Assembly: GCA_946406115.1 (NCBI GenBank)
Contig: OX291560.1
Span: 8,495,158 to 8,559,157, forward strand
Direction: 5' to 3'
From: Apoda limacodes
Lineage: Eukaryota > Arthropoda > Insecta > Lepidoptera > Limacodidae
DNA length: 64,000 bases
The notes under the pieces are model-generated. The model ran no database searches. It was not told where the DNA came from and saw nothing but the letters and a program-made list of their open reading frames with translations. Positions 53,626 through 64,000 of this stretch are shown piece after piece. Made by a program: the position numbers and the translations under genes. The stretch's first letter is position 1. Each line of letters starts with the position of its first letter.

Positions 53626-56600
53626 TTTCAGTTAGTTCAGATTTATCTGAAAACTATTTTAGTGACGATAGTGAAGATCCTATTAATCCAAAAGATAAAC
53701 TCGTTTCTACTTTCACTAATTTCCGAAAATGCTTAAACATTGTACACATTAATGCACAGAGTGTTACTGCACATTACCCCGACCTTCTGGCGTCACTTGA
53801 TTGTCAACATATTGATGCAGTAGGTACTCATCTCTGAATCTTTTCTTAAACCTTCACTACAATCAATTCTCTTTACCTGAATATAAATTAATACGTAACG
53901 ACCGAAATGGCAAAGGTGGAGGAGGGGTGGCTATATATATACCTTCGTGCAGACACACAACGTACAGTCGTTTCTGTTTCTCCATCGAAAACACTTGTTT
54001 ATTGAGATTTTGGTCAATAATAAAAAAAAATTACTAGCCGTATATTACAGCCCCTCTCTTCACATAAAATATTTTTCATTTGTCGAAAAATTTTTTTGAT
54101 GACATCTGCCCTCGATATGACGATGTTATTCTCCTAGGTGACTTTAACACCTGTTTATTAAAAAGTGATTCACGCACCAACAAACTTTTATCTCTTCTTT
54201 CTTCATATAACTCACACTGTCTTCCACTTTCACCAACTCACCACTCTCCTAACAACTTACCCTTACTTCTAGATTTAATTATTGTGTCGTCTATACTAGG
54301 AGGAAGATTTGATTGTTTGTTTGTTTGTCTTGAATAGGCCCCAAAACTACTGGTCCGATTTGAAAAATTCTTTTACCATTAGAAGCCGACATTATCCCTA
54401 AAGAACATAGGCTACTCTTTACCGCGGGAAAATGATTCATTTCTACGGGAAAACGGGTAATAGGACAACGGGTAGTAAGAATTATCCTTCCGTTCATTCT
54501 TTATTACTTAATTACTTCCTTTTTCACATAACTTCTAAGTGGCTGAACCGATCGGGTTGAAATTTTATATGGGTATTTCGATGGTTTTCTGGATGATGTA
54601 AAAATACAATTGAACCCGGTAGGTGTCGCTGCTGTTGGTATGTCAACTATTAAATGCGTTGACCGATTGGGTTAAAATTTTGTTTGTGTATTTCCATGGT
54701 TTCACAGACACGAATGTATTATGCCATTAAAGAGGAAAGATTTGATTGTTTTTTTTTTCTATAATTAAGGAGTTGCAGTAAGAACCTACGCCGATAACGA
54801 AATTTAGAGCAGGCGAAGCCGCTGGCAGAAACTAGTCAACCAATAAAGTGGCAACTTACTTCCTGCTTATCATGATCTTCTCTTCCTCTCCTATAAAGTG
54901 CGCTCACTAAAACGTAATCCCAAGTACATGATCCTTCGCAACTTTAAAGATATTGATTTACAGGCATTTCGTGATGACGTAAACAATATAGCCTGGACCC
55001 CAGTATTAGCTTCTAATGATATTGACAGTAAGGTAGAACTCTTTACGAAAACTATAATTGATATTTTTGATATTCATGCACCAGAAAAAAAAGTTAAGGT
55101 AAAGCGTTTTCCGGCACCCTGGCTAAACCAGGACATTAAAAGTTTGATGGCTAAATGCGACAGAGCTAAAACTAAGATCAAGAAGCAACCCAGTGACGAC
55201 AATTTAACACTTTATAAATCGCTTATATAAAGAAATGCACTAAGGCGTGCAGAGATGAAAAAAAAAACGGCATATACATCAATCACAGATGTGGAAATAC
55301 CTTAATTCCAGAGGTATCGGTAAATCTTCTACTCCTGTGATGTATCTACAGATATTAATTTACTTAATCACCATTTTTCTACCTCTCCATGTACGATTAA
55401 CCCAGATACTAAGAACGAAACTCTCCATAATATTTCAAGCCTGCCGCAGCCTCAGTGTGAACCATTTAGTTTCCATCAAGTCACTGAGAACGATGTTAAG
55501 GAACACATTCTCTCGATTAAATCTTCTGCAAAAGGTTCTGACAATCTCTGTTCTTACATGCTTCATCTTGTTTTAATGGAGCTCTTACCAATTCTCACAC
55601 ATATCTTCAATCACTCTTTAATAACTTGCACATTCCCTACCGCTTGGAAAAAAGGTCACATCATACCACTACCAAAAACTCCCAATCCTAATTCTCTTTC
55701 TCAATACCGGCCTATCTCTATCCTGCCTTTCCTGTCTAAAAAGTTCTAGTGAACACATCGTTAACAAACAACTCTCTTCTTTTTTACTACGCTTTCCTAA
55801 TTCTTACCAAACCTTTCGACCTGGACACAGTACTGTCACAGCCCTCCTTAAGGTTACTGATGACATTCGTCGGGTAATGGATCACAAAATGCTCACAGTT
55901 CTTGTGTTACTAGATTCAGTAATGCCTTCAATTCTGTTGACTACGACATTCTTCATGGTATTTTAAGGTCTCTCATATATCAGCCCCAGTCATAGATTGG
56001 TTGGATTCCTATCTTCGAGGTCGTTTTCAATGCATACGTTCGTATAATGCTTCATCTGATTGGTGTAAGGTCCTGGCAGGAGTCCCGCAAGGTGGCGTAC
56101 TTTCTCCTCTTCCATTCTCTATTTTTATGAACTCCCTCACCAATCTTAATACCTCTTCCTTTCACCTGTACGCTGACGACCTTCAATTATGATTATACTG
56201 CCATTTTGAACCTAATACCATAATAATCGCGATTAATAATTTCAATGAGAATTTATGTCGCATCAGTGAATGGGCAAAATCATTTGGGCTTCTTGTTAAT
56301 CCTAAAAAATAACAAGCATTAATTGTAGGTAGCAGATACATGCGTAGCTTAGTAACGTCATCTCCTCTACCAATTATATACAATGGTACACCTCTGCAAT
56401 ACACAAATTGTGCCAAAAATTAAGGAATCCTAATAGATCACAATCTTTCCTGGGATGCACAGGGTATAAATGCTAAATCAGTTTAACGCAATCTCTCCTT
56501 CTTCCCCATCTTGATTATGCTGACATTTGATACATTGATGCCACAGAGGAGCTTTTAAACAAACTCGAGCGACTCCAAAATTAAAGCATCTGATTCATTT

Positions 56601-56815
56601 TTGGATTGCGGAAGACAGATCACATTTCTCAGTTTAGGAAAAAGCTCAAGAAGCTCCCAATCCGTCTTCGCCGGAACACTCATGTCCTGTCTTTACTCTA
56701 TAATCTTATTTGTAATCACTTATCCTTTGGAACTCACTGCCTCATGCTATAAGTGACAGTCAATCTATTGGCATTTTTAACAAGAAACTAAAAGTCTACC
56801 TTTCACTTCCATAAA
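53626..56815 (+). mobile_element. LINE-B, longer copy, interrupted and frame-broken
   Basis: Endonuclease start 'LNIVHINAQSV', 'GKGGGGVAIYIPS', then DDVILLGDFNTCLL at about 54120. A Helitron (54290-54835) interrupts it. Next 'VRSLKRNPKYMILRNFKDID' and a 110-codon open stretch (54898-55230) with 'RFPAPWLNQDIKSLM'. RT segments 'PISILPFLSK' (about 55720), 'GVPQGGVLSPLPFS' and YADD (56172) lie in shifting frames. The tail after 56815 runs into (TA)n. Many small indels, so it is an old copy. Confidence 0.88.
54290..54835 (+). mobile_element. Helitron-like element nested in LINE-B
   Basis: TCTATACTAGGAGGAAGATT at the left, GCCGCTGGCAGAAACTAG|T at the right. It splits the LINE-B endonuclease shortly after 'LLLDLIIVSS', with no target duplication. 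A long relative of 16789-17278. It contains 'ccgataacgaaatttagagc'. The left flank is G where A is usual. Confidence 0.82.
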
Positions 56816-56836
56816 CACTATGTTATTTTCCTTTTT

Positions 56837-56871
<35 letters not shown>

Positions 56872-57574
56872 CTATATTAGTTGAACATTGTATTGTTATA
56901 TGTATTTATTAGTAATATTATTTGTATTATATGTATTATTGAAAGTAGGTATATAAGTAATTATTATGTATTAGGATGAGTCTATATTTAAGTATAAATA
57001 ATTTATATATTTATTTTGTAATCTCAGTGCTCATATGTATCTCAGTGCTCAACGCTCACTATGTACAGCTCTCAATTTCTTGGGTCAGCTATAAGAGATC
57101 TCAATAGAGAAAGAAAATTATCGTATCCGTAGCCTAGTGGATAGTCGTATTAGATCTTAATACGTGTACTCAGTGCAATGCAGTTTGTGGATTCGAAGCT
57201 CACCTTATGCCTTTCTTTTTGTTTTTGTTACATTTTACGAATTATGAATATTTTGTTCTTTAATTTTCTAATAGCTATTAAGTTAGAAGCGGAAACTACG
57301 TAGGTAGACATTTTATTTTTGTCGTTCGTTGCCGATTTGTTTCCGTGGGTATGTGCTGACGAGGTTGATTGGTGTTTTATTTAGCTATTAAGTTAGATGC
57401 GGTCCTTACTCATTTTTTTGTCGTTGTGGATGTGTTACTGTAGGTGCTTGTGTTGATAAGGTTGTTTGGTGTTTTTATTAAATTTCTTATATTCAAGAGA
57501 GGATGCGTATTATAGAACTATATAATATGGGTTACAATGTATCTCAAATTTGCAATGATATATCTCAAATTTTC
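56816..57574. other. TA microsatellite and unassigned stretch
   Basis: (TA)n at about 56840-56868. At 57118-57200, 'cgtagcctagtggatagtcg' and 'gtggattcgaagctc' resemble box A and box B of a third tRNA-derived SINE. No cloverleaf. Confidence 0.45.
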
Positions 57575-57665
57575 AACTTTCTAACTATCACGGTTCATGA
57601 GATACAGCCGAAGCCTTAGTAATAGGGTTCTGTTAATTACCTTTTGGGTACGGAACCCTAAAAAT
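57575..57665 (-). repeat. GGTTCCGTA repeat end
   Basis: 'ctatcacggttcatgagata', 'aatagggttctgttaattac' and 'gggtacggaaccctaaaaat': the reversed first ~90 bp of the family. It leads directly into the tandem triplication. Confidence 0.75.
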
Positions 57666-58255
57666 AAAGTACTATTTTTCTTACACATATTATTTTACAT
57701 TTTGATATATTTAAGTCATAACATATTTTTTTTACTTTGTTGTTTTTCAAAATATAGCAGCGTTACCGAATGAATGGTGACTTGTATTTTTTTTTTCTTA
57801 TGGTTAAGTTTCAATTTTCTTTTCATTACGAAAACGAATACTTAAGCTATAACCATGGGAAATATTTATATATATATATATATATATATAGAAAGGGACA
57901 TTTATACGGAACCCTAAAAATAAATTACTATTTCTCTTACAGATATCTTTTTACATTTCAATATATCTAAGACATAACATATTTTTTTAACTTTGTTGTT
58001 TTTCAAAATATAGCAGCGTTACCGAATGAATGGTGACTTGTATTTTTTTTTATTCTTATGGTTAAGTTTTAATTTTCTTTTCATTACGAAAACGAAAAAT
58101 TAAGCTATAACCATGGAAAATATATATGTATAGAAAAAAGGGACATTTATACGGAACCCTAAAAATAAGTTAAGTTTCAATTTTCTTTTCATTACGAAAA
58201 CGAATACTTAAGCTATAACCATAGGAAATATATATATAGAAAACAGAGACATTCA
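57649..58255. repeat. 250-bp near-triplicate tandem repeat
   Basis: Units start at 'tacggaaccctaaaaat' at 57649, 57905 and 58150 (periods 256 and 245; the third is cut to about 105 bp). Shared are 'atagcagcgttaccgaatga', 'aagtttcaattttcttttca' and a (TA)n of varying length before 'gggacatttatacggaaccc'. It apparently grew by duplicating the flank of a GGTTCCGTA repeat end. Confidence 0.9.
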
Positions 58256-58839
58256 TCAAAAACATTATCAATAAAATTTTAATAAAAACATTTTTTATTA
58301 GATTGCATGTGTTTTAATTCTTGCAAACAAAACAAAAAGTTCTTATACCAATCGGTCCTTTTCAGAGAGAACTAGATGTCAAAACATAAAAAAAAAGTAA
58401 TTCCTAACAAAGATACTCAATACAGAAGTAGCGTGATTAGAACCATAGGCTCGCCAATTTAAGTCGCAGCGTCTATGGATCACACCACGGGGCAATTAAC
58501 ATTTAACGCAAAATAAACAATACTTATATGGAACAACACTGCAGTTTACACCTAATTAATTTGTTAGGTTAAGAAACCAAGAAATATAAGAACGGTTATA
58601 ATAAACTGGTTAGTATAAAGAAAACTAAACCTAATTTCGTCGATTTAAGGTTAATATTATTGATATTTCTGATAATGTTAATGTGTGAGTGATAGATTCA
58701 CAGAATGGCTCCACGCAATTTTAAACTTTACACTATGCATGGACTTTAGCAAATGACTGTACATTGCTATTTGTGTATTTTATATGTTGTAAGTGTCATA
58801 TAATTGTGTACATGAAATAAATAAATAAAATAAAAAAAT
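58256..58839. other. Unassigned, ends in a LINE-like A-rich tail
   Basis: 'tatatgttgtaagtgtcata' to 'gaaataaataaataaaataa' (58780-58830) looks like the 3' tail of a LINE, but no coding part is visible upstream. Confidence 0.4.
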
Positions 58840-59012
58840 AGGCTATCCTTTAATAAAAAAATTAAAATTTTCCCGCGGGAATGACTATAACCCAGCTTAA
58901 ACAAACTATACTATCGCTGCAGCAATGGCAAACTTCATTAGTCTAATTAAGCAGTTTATTTATGAGTTTTATAACCGAATTTAGGGCGGGCGGAGCAACT
59001 GACAAAATCTAG
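58840..59012 (+). mobile_element. Helitron-like 3' half
   Basis: 'cccgcgggaatgactataac', 'ccgaatttagggcgggcgga' and the end AAAATCTAG|T. The 5' half is missing. Confidence 0.75.
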
Positions 59013-59049
59013 TTGAAATAATTGTGTCAAGGTCCCTTATTATTTTTAC

Positions 59050-59105
59050 AAATATGGTGGCAAACAAGCATTCGACCCGCAGGATGTACTGTAGCTTCTG
59101 CCTGG
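59050..59105 (-). mobile_element. LINE-A 3' tail scrap
   Basis: 'tggtggcaaacaagcattcg' and 'acccgcaggatg' is the reversed last part of the LINE-A 3' UTR. Confidence 0.5.
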
Positions 59106-60259
59106 TAAAATTATGAGAATACGACATAAACAAAACATTTAGCAGGTCTTATACCTACCTACCTGAATATAATACTATGTTTACGCGTACACTCATAGGT
59201 ATTCTAAATTTCTAAAAAAAAATTAAATGATATTTAAAGGCCTACTCTACAAGACCCAAAGGGGTGGGCAAACAAAACGATATTACTTACATTACATGTA
59301 AGAAAAGGGGCCTAACTAGTCCTAATAAGCGATACAATAATTAGTAATTAGTTTGAGCAACTCACAACAAGGGACTCAACCAACTTTGACGATTCAAAAG
59401 TGTTTGTAAAATCCTAATTTGAATTAAAAAAACTGGTTGCCTGTAAAGTCGGTATACGGGCGAAAGTTTTACGTGACAATGATTTTATGTCTGTCTCTCT
59501 CGCTCTTAGGCGGGCGCGTGCCTCTCACTCGCTCTCATTGTGAGCGCATAACGTGAGCGGAGCGTAACGCAGTTTCTTGAAGTGTCACCCGGCAAACCAA
59601 TTTATAAGACGTTGTCACGTCAAAAAAATGACTTTAACTTTGACTTTGAAGAAGTTTTCAATAAAATCTATGTCACATACAATACAAATTCCGTAAATAG
59701 CTAACCTGACGAAACTGAACTAAAACCTTAAGTTGGAGGATAAGTTAGATATACTACTAACCTAAACACACAAAAAGACCTGACTACTCTACAAGTCCTA
59801 TTTTATCCACATCGGTATCGAAAATTATGAACTTAATTTACCTTTGAGAAAATATGACATCATTCGTAAACCTAGTCGAGTGGCACTAGCTCGAAAACGA
59901 ACGTTTTAGGCCCGCGCGGAGGACTATGGCTTTAGCCTCTTTTCTCTAAGGAGCGGCATAAGTCCTGCAATTGGGAAAAACAACGACTAAAGCATCAAGC
60001 AGAAATCAAGACTTAGCTAAGTTATTGTAATGTAACACGCACTTTAAAGCACCCGTTACACATTTGTAACTAAATAAATTGTTCTGGTACAGATTACTAA
60101 ACGATCACATTTTAAAACACAATTTGGAATAAAAAAAAAACAATTATTTATTTAAATAAAAGTAAAAATGTCTGACGTTGTCTGCAAAATACACTAAATG
60201 CATAATTCGTACACGCGTGTATAAATGATTTTAAACACAAGCTGTGAATTTAACATGTT
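59106..60259. other. Unassigned, with a GC-rich repeat-like patch
   Basis: 59440-59590 is GC-rich and self-similar ('ctctcgctcttaggcgggcg', 'ctctcactcgctctcattgt', 'gagcgcataacgtgagcgga'). It looks like a known type of lepidopteran short DNA element that I cannot name. The rest is AT-rich. Confidence 0.35.
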
Positions 60260-60490
60260 ATGTTAATTAAGATATATTTTTATAACAGAGCCCTGAATTG
60301 GACAAATTTCCGCAATAACATTATGTATACACCAAGCGAACAGTTACTAACACCTGCAGAATTTAAATTAATTTTTAGAAAATGGTTCTTTTATGGAAAT
60401 CATCGAAATAAAATTTACTACAAGTACATAAAATCCAATCTTTTATTAAAAGTTCCTTCTCATTTATTTAAATTTTGCCTTAAGCCATAG
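60260..60490 (+). pseudogene. ORF remnant ahead of a LINE tail, 76 codons
   Basis: The open frame reads TPAEFKLIFRKWFFYGNHRN, then KSNLLLKVPSHLFKFCLKP and a stop, 10 bp before the LINE 3' tail with hairpin. By position it could be the C-terminal end of the LINE ORF2 that owns this tail. I do not recognise a motif, and the assignment is inference. Confidence 0.35.
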
Positions 60491-60640
60491 CTTGTGTGGC
60501 AGAAATCGCTTCTTGGCGATAACACCGCCTATTGTACATTGCATCTTATAATAAGTCTTCCTTAGATTAAGGTATTTGTTTGGTGTAAAGAAATTTTAAC
60601 AATAAAGAATATTTATTATAATTATTATTATAGAATGCTT
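60491..60640 (+). mobile_element. LINE 3' tail with ATCGC hairpin, copy 2
   Basis: 'gcagaaatcgcttcttggcg', 'ataacaccgcctattgtaca' and 'aacaataaagaata' then (TTA)n. The same order as at 14450-14560. Confidence 0.65.
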
Positions 60641-60714
60641 AGTATAGGTAGACAGATGTATTTCCAATGATATTGCAAGTTTTCAGCTGGCGCTTGACAT
60701 AGCTTCAAATAAAT

Positions 60715-60970
60715 TTACCACTACGGTGGCAAACAAGCTTACGGTCCGTATACTGTAGTCCTTAGAGAAAACCTTGGCAGGGAGCTCATTCCATAACCCA
60801 AGCGTTCGCAGGAGGAACTTTCTTTGAAACCGCACTGTACGCGACCATTTCGGTTCTAAAGTGTGAGAATGAATTTCCTGTTGATGGCTAGCGGTGCGAT
60901 GGTAGATCGTAGCCGTGGGCATCATTTCGAACAATTCCTCAGAACACATCCCATTATACATTATACCTGT
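60715..60970 (-). mobile_element. LINE-A 3' fragment with internal gap
   Basis: From 'accactacggtggcaaacaa' the 3' UTR jumps at 'cggtccgta' straight to 'tactgtagtccttagagaaa', losing about 130 bp. It then follows the C-terminus up to 'YNGMCSEELFEMMPTA' (minus). No poly-T remains. Confidence 0.85.
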
Positions 60971-61275
60971 GTCACACTGTTGTCTAATCTGACTTACTTT
61001 TACTACTTTGAAGCCGGTAATTAGCGACGTATGGGCCATATGTATATAAACCACCTCAGTCCACAAACATTATACACTGCCTCAGAAGCAGTGTTGCGGC
61101 TATGGGCTCACCCTCTGTCCCGCAGGAGTAAAGTAGTTAGTTACAAGAGGCTATGCCCCATACTAAGATGTGGGTGTGTGTTCAGCCACTAATTACCCCC
61201 TTTTGGTAATAAAAAACGTTAAGATATGCAAACATACTGGCTATGTGTTCAAATAATTACACTTTCATTTGGAAA

Positions 61276-61504
61276 TAGCTTTTTCCCGCGGTTTCACCTG
61301 CCGTAAATTCGGAACTCCTCAATTATGGAAAAAAATCGACACACAGTTGACGTTTTCAAGTAGCCTATGTCTTTCTCGGGACTCAAGCTATATCCATGCC
61401 ATATTTCATCTTAATCGGTACAACGGTTTAAGCGTGAAGTGGAAACATACAGACAGACAGACAGACGAACAGAGTTACTTCCGCATTAATAATATTAGTA
61501 TGGA
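61276..61504 (-). mobile_element. Helitron-like element, nearly complete
   Basis: Minus strand A|TCCATACTAATATTATTAAT, (CTGT)n, 'cgattaagatgaaatatggc', and the 3' end 'ccgcgggaaaaagctat', where the usual CTAG reads CTAT. Confidence 0.75.
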
Positions 61505-63377
61505 TAGTATGGGTTGGCTTTAGATTACAATAAGTATACTAATCCATTCTGTGGACCACACGTAATATAATAAATATCTTTATGGTTTTCTATACGACAA
61601 ATTATGCAAAATAAATGTTATGTATACGAAATTCTTATTGACCGTCCAAACGATCCAAACAAGTGCTATTTTTGGTTCCGTAGACAGTTATATGTGCTAT
61701 ATTTACACAATGGGCAACAAATTCCTTTAAAGTTATCAAGTTCTGATCAAATGAGACATTTAAATTTCATATTCATCAGACATAACCTAATAAAATTGTC
61801 AGCCAGTTTATTGATACGTAAATAATGCGTGAAGAATATAAAACATGAATCAAACTTCAACAACTTAATTTGAATACTCACACAGTATACGTCTCTGAGT
61901 CTGTACCTACATTGTTACCAATGTGAGATGAAGTAGCTTGCGTTACAAAGTGCGAGCTGCTGCCCTGATAGTAGGCAGCTACTGCCACTGTGTACTCGAC
62001 TTACGCATTGAAGTAGCTCGACTCGCTACGACCGCTCACATAGTGACAGTAGCATGGATGACACAGGCAAGTATAAATGTAGATTCTGCTCGAAGAACTT
62101 CACTGAAGTGTGAATTTTGTTGTGAGGAAAATTTATATCCAAAAATACATTGGATAAAGTACTTCGCAAATCCAGGGGTTTCCTTGCGAGTGAAAGCAAA
62201 ACAATTTGTATTAACTCGTATGCCAGCTACTTATGTACTCGCACTTGGCAGCTTCTCGCATAATGTGGTCACACGGTGCAAGAAAATTGCACGACTGACT
62301 GGCACTGTGTAACCAGGCCATATCAAACAACGCATAAAGTTCGACCGCTTTAAAAGTAAATTAAAAAGTACGTGGTTTGCAAGTAGCGTCATAATATTCT
62401 TATACATTTTAAAATTGATTAGCTTATAAAGCAGCTGCAACTTTCTACCGCTGTAAGACACAAGTAATGTAACAAATAATGCTATAGTAATTACAATAAA
62501 ATGTAAGATTTATGTAAGAGTAGGTTCTGTACTTTATTAATAATAATCACGTTCATTTGTTCTGGATTGCACGAATGGGCCGTTATGCCTTATAAAACAT
62601 TCTCATCAAAAATAATAGCTCCTACCAATGACACCAATTACATAAATTTTGTATGTATCTACGACGGCAGCACTGATCGACAAAAGATTGGGTTTTACAG
62701 AAAAAAATAATAAGAAAATCGACAGACGATTGTACGCTCTTATGAAATCCAAACCTCACATATTTTTGGTTTAAAACAGTAGACGAGATAGTCAGCAAGA
62801 CGTTAAGAATAAGTATTAAAAGTATGCTAATACAAAAACGAAATGTTTTTCAAAAAATTCGGACTTTTTAGTACAAAGCATCAATTAATGTTTGTAAATT
62901 AAGTCAAAAGTAAAACAGGCACTATTTATTCACGTTGCAATGAAGCAAACGGGATGACCTGATTTATGGCGCAAGGATATATGGAGGGACTAAAAAGGAT
63001 GCAATTGAGTTCCCATGAAATTATTCTTTTCTGCAAATTGTTATTTTGATTAATTTTTTAATGTAGTGTCAGAGGACAAAGAATACTATTATGCGCGTAG
63101 TGTTTCCTCGGAAAGCGTTTTGGAACAACCGTGGGGCACATTTTAGTAATTAATAATAGGTATAAGTGAGTAAGGAAATTAACTAAGCGATGAGTACGGA
63201 AAAGTTGTAAAGTAACATCACCACCTAAGACACTTGACACCACGATGTCGATATCTTTCTTACTTTGAGTGAATGTAGTTATGCAACCGGATATCATGCA
63301 AAACGCACGTTTATGTTGCGAAATATTATAACAGTGCAATGAATAATCATATCCACTTTATTGAATATACGACTCCA
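61505..63377. other. 1.9 kb without a supported gene
   Basis: AT-rich. 61940-62060 is more GC-rich and carries a short zinc-finger-like frame (annotated). A plus-strand frame of 124 codons (61938-62312) overlaps it but has no family resemblance. Confidence 0.35.
62054..62113 (+). pseudogene. Short C2H2 zinc-finger-like fragment
   Basis: ATG frame MDDTGKYKCRFCSKNFTEV then TGA. YKCRFCSKNFT fits the first half of a C2H2 finger (C-x2-C then Lys-x-Phe), but the His pair is absent because of the stop. There is no clear donor. It is either an exon scrap or chance. Confidence 0.25.
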
Positions 63378-63984
63378 TTTTAGGGTTCCCGATGGAACCC
63401 TATTACTAAGCCTACCCTATCTGTCTGTACGTCTATCCGACCTTTATAAGAATACAATTCGCTCATACAAACGAATTCCTAACAAATCTTTGACACTTGT
63501 TCTAGGAACAAATATCTAGTCTGCGGTGTACCAGTTTTCGATTAAATTAATTAGGTTAAATGCGGGATTCTAGTTTATCATACAAATGGTCCTAAATATG
63601 ATTGTTAGTTAGTTAGTAATATATTTTTCAGGAAAACAAATTAATTGAATTTGAAAATTGATTGAAAAATTCGTTTGAGCCTGCTATATCTGTTAGATCC
63701 AAGTAGGAAAGGACCTGAAATTTTCACAGAATATGTGTTATTATAGCGGATTTCCTAGCTAATAATAAAACATGTTTCACATTCTTATTTTGGCTCTGTT
63801 TCATTATCATTACATAACATACAAGTTTTAAAATTAAAACGATTGTAGTGTAAGCTCCATAGCATAACGCTATGTCGATAGTATAAAAAAAAAAAAAATT
63901 GGTTAATGCGAGTCGGGTTGGTAAATTCTGTTATAATACGGAACCCTCGGTGCGTAAGTCTGACTCGCTCTAGGCCGGTTTTTA
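63378..63984 (+). repeat. GGTTCCGTA repeat, full-length-looking copy
   Basis: Starts 'tttagggttcccgatggaac' and 'tatctgtctgtacgtctat'. Ends 'aatacggaaccctcggtgcg' then 'gactcgctctaggccggttt'. About 607 bp, with both ends present. Confidence 0.85.
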
Positions 63985-64000
63985 TTCATGTAAGGTGACA

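Noticed and set aside
61938..62312. 124-codon plus-strand ORF
   Set aside because: No family motif, odd composition, and overlaps the zinc-finger-like frame; judged chance.

Overview
This AT-rich window is eukaryotic and almost certainly from a moth or butterfly (Lepidoptera). The sequence shows short GT-AG exons in long introns, poly-A-tailed non-LTR retrotransposons, Helitron-like elements running from TC(C/T)ATACTAATATTA to CTAG|T, repeats ending in 'GGTTCCGTA' and 'CTCGC..GGCCGGTTTTT', and tRNA-derived SINEs. From memory, these repeat types are typical of lepidopteran genomes. No prokaryotic gene, operon or CRISPR array is present.

The one host gene I can support lies on the minus strand from about 24.46 kb down to 2.3 kb and probably continues off the left edge. 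It was assembled by eye from exons whose GT-AG borders and codon phases agree: 24451-24460 (start ATG), 22962-23082, 17886-18024, 16497-16700, 15137-15235, 11961-12063, 9648-9778 and probably 2295-2381. Together they give 894 nt, an open frame of 298 codons. The product is a Trp- and Leu-rich helical protein of spectrin-repeat type, perhaps of the klarsicht/nesprin/AKAP6 sort. Two oddities belong to it. One is a phase-compatible alternative terminal exon (9796-9947) that would end the protein in a hydrophobic tail anchor. The other is an inverted, nearly identical duplication (2191-2694) that places a broken copy of one exon opposite the intact exon.

The rest is a mobile-element landscape. 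LINE-A has about twelve pieces. The best is 42716-45960 (minus), with a 964-residue endonuclease/reverse transcriptase ORF and the tail of ORF1. Other long copies lie at 19581-22501, 41063-42028 and 49200-51806. LINE-B has two copies, 12895-14312 and 53626-56815. Helitron-like elements, a mariner with perfect terminal repeats (48363-49041), a solo LTR (49519-50346), SINEs and several unnamed families fill the gene's introns and the right-hand intergenic part. Insertions are nested: the solo LTR in LINE-A, one Helitron in LINE-B, and another Helitron in an unnamed family.

Tandem repeats include a 41-bp minisatellite with a three-unit higher-order period (46450-46985), a 168-bp duplication (25666-26002), a 250-bp near-triplication (57649-58255) and a degenerate array (8105-8335). 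Stretches listed as unassigned showed no gene or recognisable element by eye.
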